DNA of 64,000 nt from Acinetobacter schindleri CIP 107287 (GCF_000368625.1 NZ_KB849575.1:301192-365191); one strand, 5' to 3'. Counted from the first letter of the stretch, positions 45,241 to 54,866 are shown. The notes: generated from the sequence alone by a model not told the origin. Made by a program: numbers and translations.

Positions 45241-46632
45241 TTATTTATCATCAAATTCATTGTGCTGAGGAGCAGGGTGCTTGAAGCCTTTGGTTTTATA
45301 ACCCAGGTACAAGATACCGCCAAATGCCCAGATCAGACCGTATTTAAGCGAAGCTTCGTCGACTTCTAGCCATAATGCAAACACTGAAATGAAGCCAAGT
45401 AAGGGAACGACGACAAAATTCATGATCTCTTTGGCACTCTTCGTGCGGCCATCACGCAGTGCATAACGTGAAATCACCGACAAGTTGACGAAACTGAATG
45501 CAGTTAACGCACCAAAGCTGATCAGTGACACGACAAAGTCAAGATCCATGAAACCAGCAGTTAAAGCAACTGCACCAGCGATCAGGATGTTGTACGACGG
45601 TGTGTAGTTTTTCGGACTAATGTGACCAAAGATTTTTTTGTTAATTACGCCATCACGACCCATTACGTACATCAGACGAGACACACCCGCATGCGCTGAA
45701 ATACCGGAAGCCATAACTGTCACAATCGCAAAGTAAAGTACCACTGTCTTAAATGCCACGCCACCTACTGCTTGTAAAATATCAGGCTGTGTTGCAGCAA
45801 TATCATCAAAGTAGGTTTTTGGATCATTCGGGAAAAAGATCTGCATGAAGTAAGTACTGATGATGAAAATGATACCCGCTATTAATGCAGTCAAGAAAAT
45901 CGCTTTAGGCAAAGTTTTTTCAGTATCTTTGGTTTCTTCAGCCAGTGAACTTAAAGAGTCAAAACCTGTAAAAGAGAAGCATAGTAAGGTTGCACCGGTA
46001 ATCAGGGCAGCAACAGAAGTAAACTCATTCCAGAATGGCTCTAAACTCCACAGTTGATACTTTGCATCGACTAATGTGCCGTCTGCATTTACGCCACCTT
46101 CCAGAAGTTGGTAAACCATCCAGGTGAAGTATGCAATGACGCCCAATTGTACGAATACAATCATACTGTTGAAGTTGGCAACAAATCTCGCACCGCGAAG
46201 GTTAATCGCAGTCATAAACGCGGTTAAACCAATGACCCAAACCCAATGGTTCATGTCTGGAAAAAGTGCTTCCAGATAAATCACCGCCAGAATGATATTG
46301 ACCATTGGCGATAACAGGTAATCCAGCAAGGATGACCAACCCACCATGAAACCTACGTTCGGGTGGATGGATTTTTGCGCATAGGTATAGGCCGAACCCG
46401 AAGAAGGGTAGCGACGAATCATATGACCATAGCTCAAGGAGGTTAACAAAATTGCAATCAGTGCAAAAATGTAAGAGGTAGGAACGTGGAAGTTACTTTC
46501 TTCAGATACCAGACCAAATGTATCAAACAAGGTCATGGGTTGAATATAAGCTAAACCAATAATAATGATGTGCCAGAGTCCTAGCGTTTTTTGCAGTTTA
46601 GCTGCCGATTGAGTCCCAGAGATATTAGTCAA
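45241..46632 (-). CDS. APC family amino acid/polyamine permease (PuuP-like)
   Basis: A 463-residue transporter of the APC superfamily with about twelve helices. The N-terminus GLWHIIIIGLAYIQPMTLFD is the first unwound helix, and FSFTGFDSLSSLAEETKDTE with the conserved EE lies in helix 6, as in PuuP and related polyamine or amino acid importers. The substrate is not certain. Its start is TTG at 46632 with GAGGA eight bases upstream, since no ATG stands near. It is a single gene, facing the unknown secreted protein gene across a terminator. Confidence 0.88.
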   Translation of the reverse strand: MTNISGTQSAAKLQKTLGLWHIIIIGLAYIQPMTLFDTFGLVSEESNFHVPTSYIFALIAILLTSLSYGHMIRRYPSSGSAYTYAQKSIHPNVGFMVGWSSLLDYLLSPMVNIILAVIYLEALFPDMNHWVWVIGLTAFMTAINLRGARFVANFNSMIVFVQLGVIAYFTWMVYQLLEGGVNADGTLVDAKYQLWSLEPFWNEFTSVAALITGATLLCFSFTGFDSLSSLAEETKDTEKTLPKAIFLTALIAGIIFIISTYFMQIFFPNDPKTYFDDIAATQPDILQAVGGVAFKTVVLYFAIVTVMASGISAHAGVSRLMYVMGRDGVINKKIFGHISPKNYTPSYNILIAGAVALTAGFMDLDFVVSLISFGALTAFSFVNLSVISRYALRDGRTKSAKEIMNFVVVPLLGFISVFALWLEVDEASLKYGLIWAFGGILYLGYKTKGFKHPAPQHNEFDDK

Positions 46633-46833
46633 CGGCGTTATCCTCTTAATCGTTGATCAAGGATCAGTCATATTGAATAAGGATCGTTTGAGACGAACGA
46701 TCCCCCCTACAGTTTTCTATAAAAGTCCGCCAATCTACTTGAAAAGAACGGCTTTTGCTAGCTATTTTTTTGACTTTTGTCCTGCATAAAATGTGCCATT
46801 CAAAAAAAGAAATCGAATTTTTTCTTATGCAAG

Positions 46834-46867
46834 ATAAAAGCCTGATGCTTAAAAAAACATCAGGCTA
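46834..46867 (-). terminator. Terminator after the alcohol dehydrogenase gene
   Basis: On the minus strand AGCCTGATG and CATCAGGCT form the stem, followed by TTTTAT. The loop itself is T-rich. Confidence 0.8.
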
Positions 46868-46900
46868 GAATTTCGGCTATATTGGCTTATTTTTCAGTAA

Positions 46901-48085
46901 TTACCAAGCCTTTTTTAAGATGGTTTTCAAATCTTCCAGGGTGGCTTCTTTCGGGTTATAAATGATGGAACCATCATTCAGGGCTTTCTCTGCCACTTCA
47001 TCGAGCTGGGCTTCAGAAACCTTACCTGTTTCACTTAATGTACGTGGTAATTTAGTCAGAGCATAAATACGGTCACGCATCGCTAGAATGGTTGCAATCG
47101 CTTTATCGGCACGCAGATGCCCCGGGGTCTGTGCATAAATATCAGGGCCAGCCAGTGGGAGAAGCAGCTCTGCAATCTTGCCACCACTCACTTCCTTGTT
47201 GTATTCCAGTACATAAGGCAGGAACAGATTCATACATAGTCCATGCGGCAAGTGAGCTACCGCACCGAGCGCATGACCGAGTGAGTGCACCAGACCAACC
47301 ATTGAGTTCGAAAAAGCGATCCCAGCCATGGTAGAAGCTTGTGCCAATTCCAGACGACCTTGAGCATCAGACGGATTATCCAGCACCTTAAACAGATTCT
47401 CACTGACTTTCTTCACTGCTGCTGTAGCATAAGCATCTGAAATCGGATTGGATGCCATACAGGTATAGGCTTCAACCGCATGTGTCATCGCGTCCATTGC
47501 AGTCATTGCGGTTAAATGTGGTGGCAAAGTCTGGGTCATACGTGGATCAAGAATCGCAGCATGCGGCATCAGATAATAAGATGCGAACGGCATTTTCAGG
47601 TTCTTTTCAGTATCCGATACCACTGCAACCATGGTTACTTCAGAGCCTGTTCCAGACGTGGTTGGAATCACGAAAAATGGTTTTAAGGGCTTTGGTAGGT
47701 TATGTGCGCCAGAATATTTAAGCAAGTCATCGCCACCTTCAGAGACCAGAATGTTGGTCGCTTTTGAGGTATCGATAACTGAACCGCCCCCGATGGCAAT
47801 AATCGCATCGCAGTTATTGTCACGATATAGTTGTGCAGCACGACGTACTGTACCTAAGCTCGAATCGGGTGGGACATCATCAAAAATCGCTGCAATTTCT
47901 GCATCCGTCGATTCAAAAGCAGCTTCAATCGGTGCAAGCAGATTATTGGCACGTACGCCTTTATCGGTAATGATGAGTGGACGTTTGGCACCTAATGTCG
48001 AGAGTTCAAACGGAATATGTTCGAGCGCAGCATGACCGGCAATCACCTTGACTGGACAGAAAAATTCATAATAAGGCTTGGTCAT
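46901..48085 (-). CDS. Iron-containing alcohol dehydrogenase
   Basis: A 394-residue group III alcohol dehydrogenase. The NAD-binding AIGGGSVIDTSKA is near residue 100, and the metal site is seen in AMDAMTHAVEAYT and LVHSLGHALGAVAHLPHG with Asp and three His. Relatives oxidise simple alcohols such as ethanol, butanol or 1,3-propanediol. The ATG at 48085 is preceded by GGAG eight bases away; a GTG three codons upstream overlaps that site. The stop of the SCP2-like gene is just one base before this ATG, so the two are translationally coupled. Confidence 0.92.
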   Translation of the reverse strand: MTKPYYEFFCPVKVIAGHAALEHIPFELSTLGAKRPLIITDKGVRANNLLAPIEAAFESTDAEIAAIFDDVPPDSSLGTVRRAAQLYRDNNCDAIIAIGGGSVIDTSKATNILVSEGGDDLLKYSGAHNLPKPLKPFFVIPTTSGTGSEVTMVAVVSDTEKNLKMPFASYYLMPHAAILDPRMTQTLPPHLTAMTAMDAMTHAVEAYTCMASNPISDAYATAAVKKVSENLFKVLDNPSDAQGRLELAQASTMAGIAFSNSMVGLVHSLGHALGAVAHLPHGLCMNLFLPYVLEYNKEVSGGKIAELLLPLAGPDIYAQTPGHLRADKAIATILAMRDRIYALTKLPRTLSETGKVSEAQLDEVAEKALNDGSIIYNPKEATLEDLKTILKKAW

Positions 48086-48086
48086 G

Positions 48087-48620
48087 TTAGGCACTCCGTT
48101 TCAAATAAGATTGAGCAATTTTTAAATAGATGCTGCTTGCTTCAGTTAATTTTTCTTTCAGGCTGAGATTACTTGGATATTCTTTGACAGCCAGTTGTGC
48201 CACCATTTTCGGCAAAATCAAGGCTTCCATTTTATTCAGACAACGCACCAGACGAATAGCATAAGAGATATCACCATCGGCAATCATGCGGTCATGGGCA
48301 AAGGCCTGTGAGGTACTTTCCTGGAATGAAAAGACCAAAAAGGCATGATGCAAATGCTTAAAGGTGATCGTAAGGTCAGGCACAGTGTCCATAGATTTCA
48401 CGAGTTCAAGTTGCTTCTCTTCAGTAACCCGGGCAATAAATGCCGGGCCGTGGGGGAAGACTTTCATGGAAAGACTGAAATTCGCCGGAAACTGGGCAAC
48501 TTCCTTTTTGATTTCTTCATCGACCTGGCTTGCCATGACTAAGCCTCTGCCAATCACATCCATCATGAGTTTGACATAGGCCTGTTGCAAAGCAGGTTTA
48601 ACGGATTTAGTTGCAATCAC
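48087..48620 (-). CDS. SCP2-like lipid-carrier domain protein (tentative)
   Basis: A 177-residue soluble protein starting with GTG, with AGGGA seven bases upstream. Parts such as FSLSMKVFPHGPAFIARVTE, VPDLTITFKHLHHAFLVFSF and ADGDISYAIRLVRCLNKM follow the pattern of sterol carrier protein 2 domains: a beta sheet, a short helix and the Gly-Asp turn. The call is by pattern only. It is the first gene of a tight pair with the alcohol dehydrogenase, whose ATG is one base after this stop, which suggests a shared task with a hydrophobic alcohol or aldehyde. Confidence 0.5.
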   Translation of the reverse strand: MIATKSVKPALQQAYVKLMMDVIGRGLVMASQVDEEIKKEVAQFPANFSLSMKVFPHGPAFIARVTEEKQLELVKSMDTVPDLTITFKHLHHAFLVFSFQESTSQAFAHDRMIADGDISYAIRLVRCLNKMEALILPKMVAQLAVKEYPSNLSLKEKLTEASSIYLKIAQSYLKRSA

Positions 48621-48695
48621 GTGATGATCCCTACCTGGAATATTATTTGTTTAGAGTAATTACTCTAATTTATTTATTGTTGAAATGCAAAGGCT

Positions 48696-49355
48696 TTATC
48701 TTTGCTCGACGCTAACGTCCTTAAAGTAACCGCTGCTGGTTAAAGTTTCAATAATTTCGACACACAAGTCAGCAAATTTTGGCGGGTTGTTGACCAAGTC
48801 GTTAATGCGGACCATTTCCAGTCCTGCATAGCCACATGGATTGATGGTATGGAAACCTGTCAGGTCACAGTCAATATTCAAGGAAAGACCATGATAGCTA
48901 CGACCTTTACGGATTTTAAAGCCGAGAGAACCAATCTTTCGCTCATTCACATAGACACCGGGTGCATCCGGTTTGGCATAGGCTTCAATATCATACTTCT
49001 TGAGTAGCTCAATCATCAGGTTTTCGACATAGGAGACCAGCGTACGGACGTTCCAGCCAAGACGGTTCAGATCAAACATAAAATACGCTACCAGCTGGCC
49101 CGGACCATGCCAGGTGACTTGACCACCACGATCGGTCTGAATTACCGGAATATTGGATGGCATCAGAATATGTTCCGGCTTACCCGCTTGCCCTTGAGTC
49201 AGGACATCATGGTGCTGCAAAATCCACAACTCATCCGGGGTGTTTTCATCACGGTTTTCAGTCAGGGCTTTCATTTCCAGAAAGCGGTCTTCATAGGGAG
49301 TCAGGTCATTATATTGACGAATAATCAGGCAGGGTTTTTGAACCGCATCAGTCAC
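48696..49355 (-). CDS. lipB: Octanoyltransferase LipB
   Basis: A 219-residue enzyme that moves octanoyl groups from acyl carrier protein to lipoate-dependent proteins. The family features are intact: [40 protein letters not shown] with the catalytic lysine, and [12 protein letters not shown] with the catalytic cysteine. The start is GTG at 49355 behind AAGGA. ybeD lies upstream in the same direction, as in E. coli, but here a terminator separates them. lipA is not in the window. Confidence 0.95.
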   Translation of the reverse strand: MTDAVQKPCLIIRQYNDLTPYEDRFLEMKALTENRDENTPDELWILQHHDVLTQGQAGKPEHILMPSNIPVIQTDRGGQVTWHGPGQLVAYFMFDLNRLGWNVRTLVSYVENLMIELLKKYDIEAYAKPDAPGVYVNERKIGSLGFKIRKGRSYHGLSLNIDCDLTGFHTINPCGYAGLEMVRINDLVNNPPKFADLCVEIIETLTSSGYFKDVSVEQR

Positions 49356-49463
49356 AGTGTGCGTCCTTGGAAAGATTAAAAAATACTGCTAATAATTATA
49401 ATGATTTCAGCGGCAGATAGGGGAGTGATTGCTCGTCATTGTCTACAGTAAATTCATAAGCAT

Positions 49464-49494
49464 AAAAAAAACACGCCCATAAGCGTGTTTTTTT
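49464..49494 (-). terminator. Terminator between ybeD and lipB
   Basis: AAACACGC and GCGTGTTT arms around CCATAA are flanked by A-run and T-run on both sides. Confidence 0.88.
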
Positions 49495-49522
49495 ATGTAC
49501 CTGGCATGAAGCAAAATCAGGT

Positions 49523-49810
49523 TTAAAGCGCAGTTTTGATCAAAGGACAAGCAGCCAGATCTGCATAAACAGCATGTACCTGTTCAAGTTCAAGGAAACG
49601 GAGCTGTGCAGTGATCGAATGATATTTACCTGTACGTGAAGGCGTAACGGTCATTTTACTGCCATCAAATTCAGGAAAATGCTTTACAAAGATCTCATTT
49701 ACGGCCTGATGCAACTCAATACCAGCAAGGCCAATCAGTTTGATCGGGTAGTCCATCGGGAAAACCCAAAGATGTTCTTGTAGTTCACGAGATGGTGTAC
49801 GGTCTAACAT
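49523..49810 (-). CDS. ybeD: DUF493 family protein YbeD
   Basis: A 95-residue protein of the DUF493 (YbeD) family, an ACT-like ferredoxin fold of unknown function. The core FPMDYPIKLIGLAGIELHQA and the strand YHSITAQLRFLELEQVHAVY are characteristic. YbeD lies beside lipB in many gammaproteobacteria and is proposed to link to lipoate metabolism, unproven. Here the distance to lipB is 167 bases with a terminator between. The ATG at 49810 is near the expected start. Confidence 0.9.
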   Translation of the reverse strand: MLDRTPSRELQEHLWVFPMDYPIKLIGLAGIELHQAVNEIFVKHFPEFDGSKMTVTPSRTGKYHSITAQLRFLELEQVHAVYADLAACPLIKTAL

Positions 49811-49827
49811 GTAGTCCCCCTATTCGA

Positions 49828-49853
49828 AACGCCTGCATGAGCGCAGGCGTTTG
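49828..49853 (-). terminator. Hairpin after rpoD, weak terminator
   Basis: AAACGCCTGC and GCAGGCGTTT form a perfect 10-base stem around a six-base loop. On the rpoD side only three T follow, so the stop may be leaky and let rpoD transcripts run into ybeD. Confidence 0.5.
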
Positions 49854-49920
49854 GGTCTGTCTGGATACATAGATGGAGACTATCAACTGAGTTTCAAGTC
49901 TCTATCAATTGTATCAAATC

Positions 49921-51807
49921 TTAATCATTTTCCAGGAATGAACGCAGGTGTTCAGAACGGGAAGGATGACGCAGCTTACGTAAGGCTTTCGCTTCAATCT
50001 GACGGATACGTTCACGGGTTACGTCGAACTGTTTACCTACTTCTTCCAAAGTATGGTCAGTTGGCATGTCGATACCAAAACGCATTTTCAGGACTTTCGC
50101 TTCACGTTCAGTCAGGTTTTCCAGTACTTCACGTGTCGCTTCTTTCAGGCCTTCCGACGTTGCAGCATCCACAGGAGAGGTGATGTTGCTGTCTTCAATG
50201 AAGTCACCCAAATGTGAATCTTCATCATCACCGATCGGTGTTTCCATCGAAATAGGTTCTTTAGCGATTTTAAGTACTTTGCGAACCTTCACTTCGTCCA
50301 TTTCCAGACGTTCGCCCAGTTCTTCCGGAGTCGGTTCACGGCCCATTTCCTGAAGCAATTGACGAGATACACGGTTGATCTTGTTAATGGTTTCGATCAT
50401 GTGAACTGGAATACGGATAGTACGTGCCTGATCCGCGATTGAACGGGTAATCGCCTGACGAATCCACCAAGTTGCATAAGTCGAGAACTTGTAACCACGA
50501 CGGTATTCAAACTTGTCCACGGCTTTCATCAGACCGATGTTACCTTCCTGAATCAGATCCAGGAACTGCAAGCCACGGTTGGTGTATTTCTTCGCAATCG
50601 AAATGACCAGACGTAAGTTCGCTTCAACCATTTCTTTCTTGGCACGGCGCGCTTTGGCTTCACCCACCGCCATACGCTTGGCGATGTCTTTGATGTCACG
50701 AACTTTCAGATCAAGTTCTTTTTCAATGTCTGCAATCTTTTGCTGGAATGCCAGCACGTCAGGGCGTACTTTTTCCAGATAAGCTTTTTGATCGGCAGGC
50801 GCTTTCGCAATTTGCTCATCTAACCAGGCTGGATTAGATTCCTGACCTGGGAAAGAAGTACGGAACTGGGTACGATCCATACGGCCACGACGGACTGCAT
50901 AACGCATTACTTCACGTTCTGCACTACGGATCTGGTCGTGGGTACCACGAATCATTTCAGAAATGATATCGAACAGGCGCGGTGTGAACTTGAACATCAT
51001 GAACACAGTAGCTAAAGCTTGCAGTGCCTCTTCTGCTTCTTTGCTGTTGCGGCCATGCTTTTCAATGACAGCCTTGGTATTTTTCCATGCATCTGAAAGT
51101 TCAGCAAAGCGAACTTTAGCGATTTCTGGATCTGGACCTGAGTCACCTTCAGAATCGTCATCACTGTCAGACTCTTCTTCATCTTCCTCATCATCCAGTT
51201 TTACATCTTTGGTTGACTTGGTAGTTGCTTCTTCATCTTCTTCGATGTCAGCGACTTCTTCCAGCACTTCTGGAATATCATCATCAGTTTCAGGGTCTAA
51301 ATAACCTGAAAGCAGGTCGGCCAGGCGGCGTTCGCCAGCTTCATAATCTTTGTATTCTTGTAGTACAACTTCTACGGCATTTGGCCAGTAAGCAATGGAG
51401 TGAAGAACGTCACGGATCCCTTCTTCAATACGTTTTGCAATGCTGATTTCGCCTTCACGCGTTAAAAGTTCAACAGTACCCATTTCACGCATATACATAC
51501 GTACTGGGTCAGTTGTACGACCTGGCTCATTTTCTACAGATGCAAGTACTGCTGCAGCTTCTTCTTCTGCAACTTCATCGGCAGCTTCTGCAGTATCCTC
51601 AAACATCGCATCATCAGATTCAGGCGCGCGATCATGTACCGGAATGCCGACGTCATTCAACATCTGAATGATATCTTCAATCTGTTCACTTTCTGTGATG
51701 GAGTCCGGGAGATGATCGTTAACCTCAGCGAAGGTTAAATAACCTTGTTCTTTGCCTCGGCTAATCAGAGCCGCTACTTGCGAAGTAGGGGAAGTCATAT
51801 CGCTCAT
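49921..51807 (-). CDS. rpoD: RNA polymerase sigma-70 factor RpoD
   Basis: A 628-residue primary sigma factor. Region 1.1 covers about residues 1-75, region 1.2 includes [20 protein letters not shown], then a highly acidic non-conserved insert (about 185-230, with [25 protein letters not shown] runs of Asp, Glu and Ser), regions 2.1-2.4 ([40 protein letters not shown]), region 3, and 4.2 with the helix-turn-helix [20 protein letters not shown]. It directs transcription of housekeeping genes. ATG at 51807; another ATG three codons later is possible. A long AT-rich leader lies upstream. Confidence 0.97.
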   Translation of the reverse strand: MSDMTSPTSQVAALISRGKEQGYLTFAEVNDHLPDSITESEQIEDIIQMLNDVGIPVHDRAPESDDAMFEDTAEAADEVAEEEAAAVLASVENEPGRTTDPVRMYMREMGTVELLTREGEISIAKRIEEGIRDVLHSIAYWPNAVEVVLQEYKDYEAGERRLADLLSGYLDPETDDDIPEVLEEVADIEEDEEATTKSTKDVKLDDEEDEEESDSDDDSEGDSGPDPEIAKVRFAELSDAWKNTKAVIEKHGRNSKEAEEALQALATVFMMFKFTPRLFDIISEMIRGTHDQIRSAEREVMRYAVRRGRMDRTQFRTSFPGQESNPAWLDEQIAKAPADQKAYLEKVRPDVLAFQQKIADIEKELDLKVRDIKDIAKRMAVGEAKARRAKKEMVEANLRLVISIAKKYTNRGLQFLDLIQEGNIGLMKAVDKFEYRRGYKFSTYATWWIRQAITRSIADQARTIRIPVHMIETINKINRVSRQLLQEMGREPTPEELGERLEMDEVKVRKVLKIAKEPISMETPIGDDEDSHLGDFIEDSNITSPVDAATSEGLKEATREVLENLTEREAKVLKMRFGIDMPTDHTLEEVGKQFDVTRERIRQIEAKALRKLRHPSRSEHLRSFLEND

Positions 51808-52130
51808 CTTTGCTTACTCTTCGTTGAATCTGTGACAGTAAAAAATCGTACAGCTCTGCACGATTTAAGCTCGTTAAATTTATTGAATAGCCTACATATT
51901 TCATCAGAGTATTCAGCATTAAGGCTGTCTGACAAAATATTTAAAATGAAATTCAGTAATTTAAGATGGGGATGAATTTGTTATTTTCAAGTCCAGCCCC
52001 GGCGTATCTGTATCTGACCAAAAATATATAGTCAAAAAATATAAGGACGCAGGGTGGATTATATCATGCCATACAATTTACTTGGAAAAAAAGCCCTAAT
52101 TACAATTTTAAGGTACTAAAATTTAAATAA
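51808..52130. other. Gap upstream of rpoD
   Basis: Contains the rpoD promoters, which I could not place with confidence in this AT-rich DNA. No other gene is seen. Confidence 0.5.
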
Positions 52131-52133
52131 AAC

Positions 52134-52162
52134 TTGACAAGTATTTTTAGGCAAGATAAATA
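52134..52162 (+). promoter_or_regulatory. Promoter of the small acidic gene
   Basis: A perfect TTGACA at 52134-52139, 17 bases, then TAAATA as a weak -10. Transcription would begin near 52169, about 36 bases before the GTG start. Confidence 0.5.
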
Positions 52163-52204
52163 GCGCCTAGGACCCTTTACATTTTTCACAATGAGGTAGT
52201 TTTA

Positions 52205-52411
52205 GTGTCTTCTACAGATTTTGAACTAGATGATAACTACGGTGATGATGATGTTAGCTTCGATGAGGCTTCCAGTAAGCTCAGCGCAAAAGAGTCGTTG
52301 GAAAAACGTCGTCTGATTGATGACCTGTTGACTCAACGCCGCCTCGAGCGCGAACTCAAAGATTTTGACTACGACTTCGACGATGACGATGACTTCGACG
52401 ACGAAGATTAA
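52205..52411 (+). CDS. Small acidic protein, PA3496-like
   Basis: A 68-residue protein starting with GTG, with GAGGT about seven bases upstream. Nearly half the residues are Asp or Glu, clustered at both ends (DNYGDDDVSFDE, and DFDDDDDFDDED at the C-terminus), around a basic helix LEKRRLIDDLLTQRRLEREL. This layout recalls the small PA3496 family, named as a putative envelope integrity protein, but the similarity is of pattern only. It is divergent from rpoD and has its own perfect -35 promoter, so it is probably well expressed. The role is unknown. Confidence 0.7.
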   Translation: MSSTDFELDDNYGDDDVSFDEASSKLSAKESLEKRRLIDDLLTQRRLERELKDFDYDFDDDDDFDDED

Positions 52412-52483
52412 GCAATTCGGATTTAGCATGGCCTGAATAAATGCTATGCTAGGCCTTTCGGAATTTCTAAGTTTGGATATTAG

Positions 52484-53008
52484 ATGAGTGCTTTAGATTT
52501 AGACCTGTTGAGTGACTATCTGGATGGCGACCAAAATGAGTATGGTCTGGATTTCGCGGCAACTCACGGTTTCCTGTGTGCAATTGCAGTAGGTCCGCAG
52601 TTTGACAGATGGCTGGATGAGCTTTTTGATAACAATCAGAAAAAAGTTCCAGCAGCAATCATCGAACAGGTTAAAGTATGGCTGGAGTCTATCCGTCAAA
52701 GCTTGGCCAATGAAGAAGGCATCACTTTCCCGTTTGAAATCGAGGAAGCAGATACCGAATCAAGTCTTGGTGACTGGAGTGTGGGCTTTGTTGATGCCAT
52801 GTTCCTGAACGAAGAAGCATGGTTTGCAGAAGAATTTGAAGAACAACTGGTGGATTTAACCCTGCCAATCATGGTCTTCAGTGGGATTGATGAAGAAGAC
52901 CCACAAATGGAAACTTTCCGTCGTAACGGCCAGTTAATGGACGAGCTTGCGGAAGAAATTCCAGAAAACCTGAATGAATTGTACCTGATGTATCATACAC
53001 CAGATTAA
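52484..53008 (+). CDS. UPF0149 (YgfB/YecA) family protein
   Basis: A 174-residue acidic helical protein of the UPF0149 family. The family motif is in DYLDGDQNEYGLDFAATHGF and LCAIAVG at residues 12-38, and the conserved GDWSVGFVDAMFL near 97-109. It lacks the C-terminal zinc-binding SEC-C tail of YecA, so it is closer to YgfB. In Pseudomonas aeruginosa YgfB affects ampDh3 expression; that is not evidence here. It follows the small acidic protein by 72 bases and ends at a terminator. Confidence 0.88.
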   Translation: MSALDLDLLSDYLDGDQNEYGLDFAATHGFLCAIAVGPQFDRWLDELFDNNQKKVPAAIIEQVKVWLESIRQSLANEEGITFPFEIEEADTESSLGDWSVGFVDAMFLNEEAWFAEEFEEQLVDLTLPIMVFSGIDEEDPQMETFRRNGQLMDELAEEIPENLNELYLMYHTPD

Positions 53009-53020
53009 TTCTCCCAAATC

Positions 53021-53046
53021 AAAAAAGCACCTTCGGGTGCTTTTTT
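53021..53046 (+). terminator. Terminator after the UPF0149 gene
   Basis: AAGCACC and GGTGCTT around TTCG, followed by six T. The left A-run may let it serve the opposite strand too. Confidence 0.92.
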
Positions 53047-53085
53047 CATATCTGCTTTTTATATCTGTGATTTTAAGCTAAGCAA

Positions 53086-53526
53086 CTATTTTTTAGCCTG
53101 TTTTTTGGCTTCCAAACCTTTAAGTGCGCTTTTACTCATCCAGCCGAAACATAAGGCAAGGACAACATATTGAATCGCCAAGCCTAGCAGCAATACGCTT
53201 ATCCAGATGCCAAAAGATAAAGATTCCAGCATGCCGAGGATAATTTCCCGTTGTTCTGCAATACCCAATATTGATAAGGATAAGATCAAGCCAATGAGTA
53301 CGCTAATGCCCAGACAACCCCAAATTAACTGTTTTTTCTCTATAGCACTTGGTAGACGCTGTTGATCCTGAACAAATTTGATCGCTGCCGCTGCCCCTGC
53401 ACCGAATAATGCCGGGATGGCAGTGCTGCTGCCAGGCAAATCGATAAACATATTTAAACCAGCGACAATCAGAATCGCGACCAGATAAACTATAGTGAAA
53501 TAGCCAAAATATTTTTTAATCATCAT
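53086..53526 (-). CDS. ABZJ_00895 family membrane protein (copy 1)
   Basis: A 146-residue protein with four predicted helices (about 6-28, 34-50, 68-95 and 105-130) in the pattern of the ABZJ_00895 family, found mainly in Acinetobacter; function unknown. The conserved part is FGAGAAAAIKFVQDQQRLPS then AIEKKQLIWGCLGISVL. A similar gene of 140 residues lies 185 bases upstream in the same direction, so the two appear to come from a tandem duplication. The C-terminus is Lys-rich. Either of two adjacent ATG codons may be the start. Confidence 0.78.
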   Translation of the reverse strand: MMIKKYFGYFTIVYLVAILIVAGLNMFIDLPGSSTAIPALFGAGAAAAIKFVQDQQRLPSAIEKKQLIWGCLGISVLIGLILSLSILGIAEQREIILGMLESLSFGIWISVLLLGLAIQYVVLALCFGWMSKSALKGLEAKKQAKK

Positions 53527-53658
53527 TTTTATCTCGAATATTGTGTTTTTATTGTTGTTGCTTGTGTGGTTGAAAATGGGAAAAGCTATACCAACAAGTT
53601 TGTTTATTTTAATAATTTGCTCGAATATTCAGCAAGATAAATTAAAAGAATACGACGA

Positions 53659-53692
53659 ATGTCACGTGAAGCATAGAAGGATCACGTGACAT
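53659..53692. repeat. Inverted repeat with CACGTG half-sites
   Basis: ATGTCACGTGA at 53659-53669 and TCACGTGACAT at 53682-53692 are perfect 11-base arms around 12 bases. No T-run follows on either strand, so it is not a usual terminator. It lies between the two ABZJ_00895 genes and may be a regulator site or an RNA hairpin. Confidence 0.5.
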
Positions 53693-53711
53693 GATTTGAA
53701 CTAGATTGAAA

Positions 53712-54134
53712 TTAAGCGTGTTTCTTTGGCTGTTTAGCCAAGCTATAGCGGGTATAGCCATGATAGGCGACATGAAACAGGGCGGCATGCAAGGCAATCA
53801 AGGCAACGACAATAAATGAATTTGGGCCTCGGCCTGTATAATTCATTCGGCGCAGAATTTCCTCGGTATAAGGGTGCAGCCAGATCATCACCAAGATAAA
53901 AATAAAGCCAAGGCTCATGGCAATAATGGTAGAGCCCCAGACCAAGGTATTTTTTTCCTTGGCGTCAGGTACACGCAGTTCCTTATGCACAAAATGCCGG
54001 GCACTCAAGAATGCTGCTGCAATTAATGCAGGAATGAAGATAATGGCACCCAAGTTTAACCAATACACAATCATGCCGACCAAAACCAGCAAGGCAAGAT
54101 AAACGGCTGCAAAATATTTAAGATAATGCGACAT
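53712..54134 (-). CDS. ABZJ_00895 family membrane protein (copy 2)
   Basis: A 140-residue paralogue of the downstream gene, with four predicted helices and the matching segment FLSARHFVHKELRVPDAKEK then NTLVWGSTIIAMSLGFIFIL. Similar layout, with a Trp-Gly pair before helix 3 in both copies, and a Lys-rich C-terminus. The two copies are diverged in sequence, so the duplication is not recent. It is followed by an 11-base inverted repeat and then copy 1. Function is unknown in both. Confidence 0.75.
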   Translation of the reverse strand: MSHYLKYFAAVYLALLVLVGMIVYWLNLGAIIFIPALIAAAFLSARHFVHKELRVPDAKEKNTLVWGSTIIAMSLGFIFILVMIWLHPYTEEILRRMNYTGRGPNSFIVVALIALHAALFHVAYHGYTRYSLAKQPKKHA

Positions 54135-54164
54135 CGTTCTGGCCTCCTAAACAGGACTTACTGT

Positions 54165-54782
54165 TCAGGATGGACGATTTTTGCGTTGATGTCTACGGTA
54201 CAGAACCCAGCCGATAATAATCGCTACAATTGCAATAATGATGTAACTGACCTTGCTAAAAATCTGATGCATCAAGTTCTGATTTTCGCCGAAATAAAAT
54301 CCAACACAGGCCAGGAAAGTCGTCCAGATGATTGTTCCCAAGCTGCTATAAAACATGAATTTCCAGAAGGGCATACGACTCATTCCAGCAGGAATACTGA
54401 TCAGGGAGCGCACTGCGGGAATCATACGTCCAGCAAAAACAATGCGATGACCATACTGCTCGAACCATGCTAAAGATTTTTTTACATCATCAGATTTAAT
54501 AAACAGATATTTACCATAGCGGTCGACAAATCTGAAAATCGATTCATGACTGAATTTATAACCAATCCAGTAAAGTAAGGCAGCAGCCAGCAGGGAGCCG
54601 AGGCAACCCGCAATGATCACGCCGACCAGTACTAATTGACCTTGGGACGCGGAATAGCCCGCAGATGGCATAATGATTTCAGAGGGAATAGGCGGGAAGA
54701 CATTGTCGAGGAACATGAGCAGGGCAATACCCCAATAGCCCAGCTGTTCCATAATAGAAATAATCCAGTCAGTCAGATTCAT
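54165..54782 (-). CDS. DedA family membrane protein
   Basis: A 205-residue DedA/SNARE-associated-family protein, now known to include undecaprenyl phosphate and phospholipid flippases. The family part VFPPIPSEIIMPSAGYSASQ near residues 28-48 and the key motif FAGRMIPAVRSLISIPAGMS with paired Arg are intact. It ends in a basic HQRKNRPS tail. It is 30 bases from the ABZJ_00895 copy 2 gene in the same direction, so a joint transcript is likely. The ATG at 54782 opens with the usual MNLTDWIISIMEQLG. Confidence 0.9.
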   Translation of the reverse strand: MNLTDWIISIMEQLGYWGIALLMFLDNVFPPIPSEIIMPSAGYSASQGQLVLVGVIIAGCLGSLLAAALLYWIGYKFSHESIFRFVDRYGKYLFIKSDDVKKSLAWFEQYGHRIVFAGRMIPAVRSLISIPAGMSRMPFWKFMFYSSLGTIIWTTFLACVGFYFGENQNLMHQIFSKVSYIIIAIVAIIIGWVLYRRHQRKNRPS

Positions 54783-54866
54783 AAGCAGCAGTTAATTGAA
54801 AATACTGCTTTTATCCTACGGAGTATTCCAGAATGGGTAAAGTAGATAAATTGTAGATCGCACAAA

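Noticed and set aside
50963..51304. Ser-rich plus-strand frame opposite rpoD
   Set aside because: It is the mirror of the acidic Asp/Glu insert of RpoD, whose antisense codons read as Ser.
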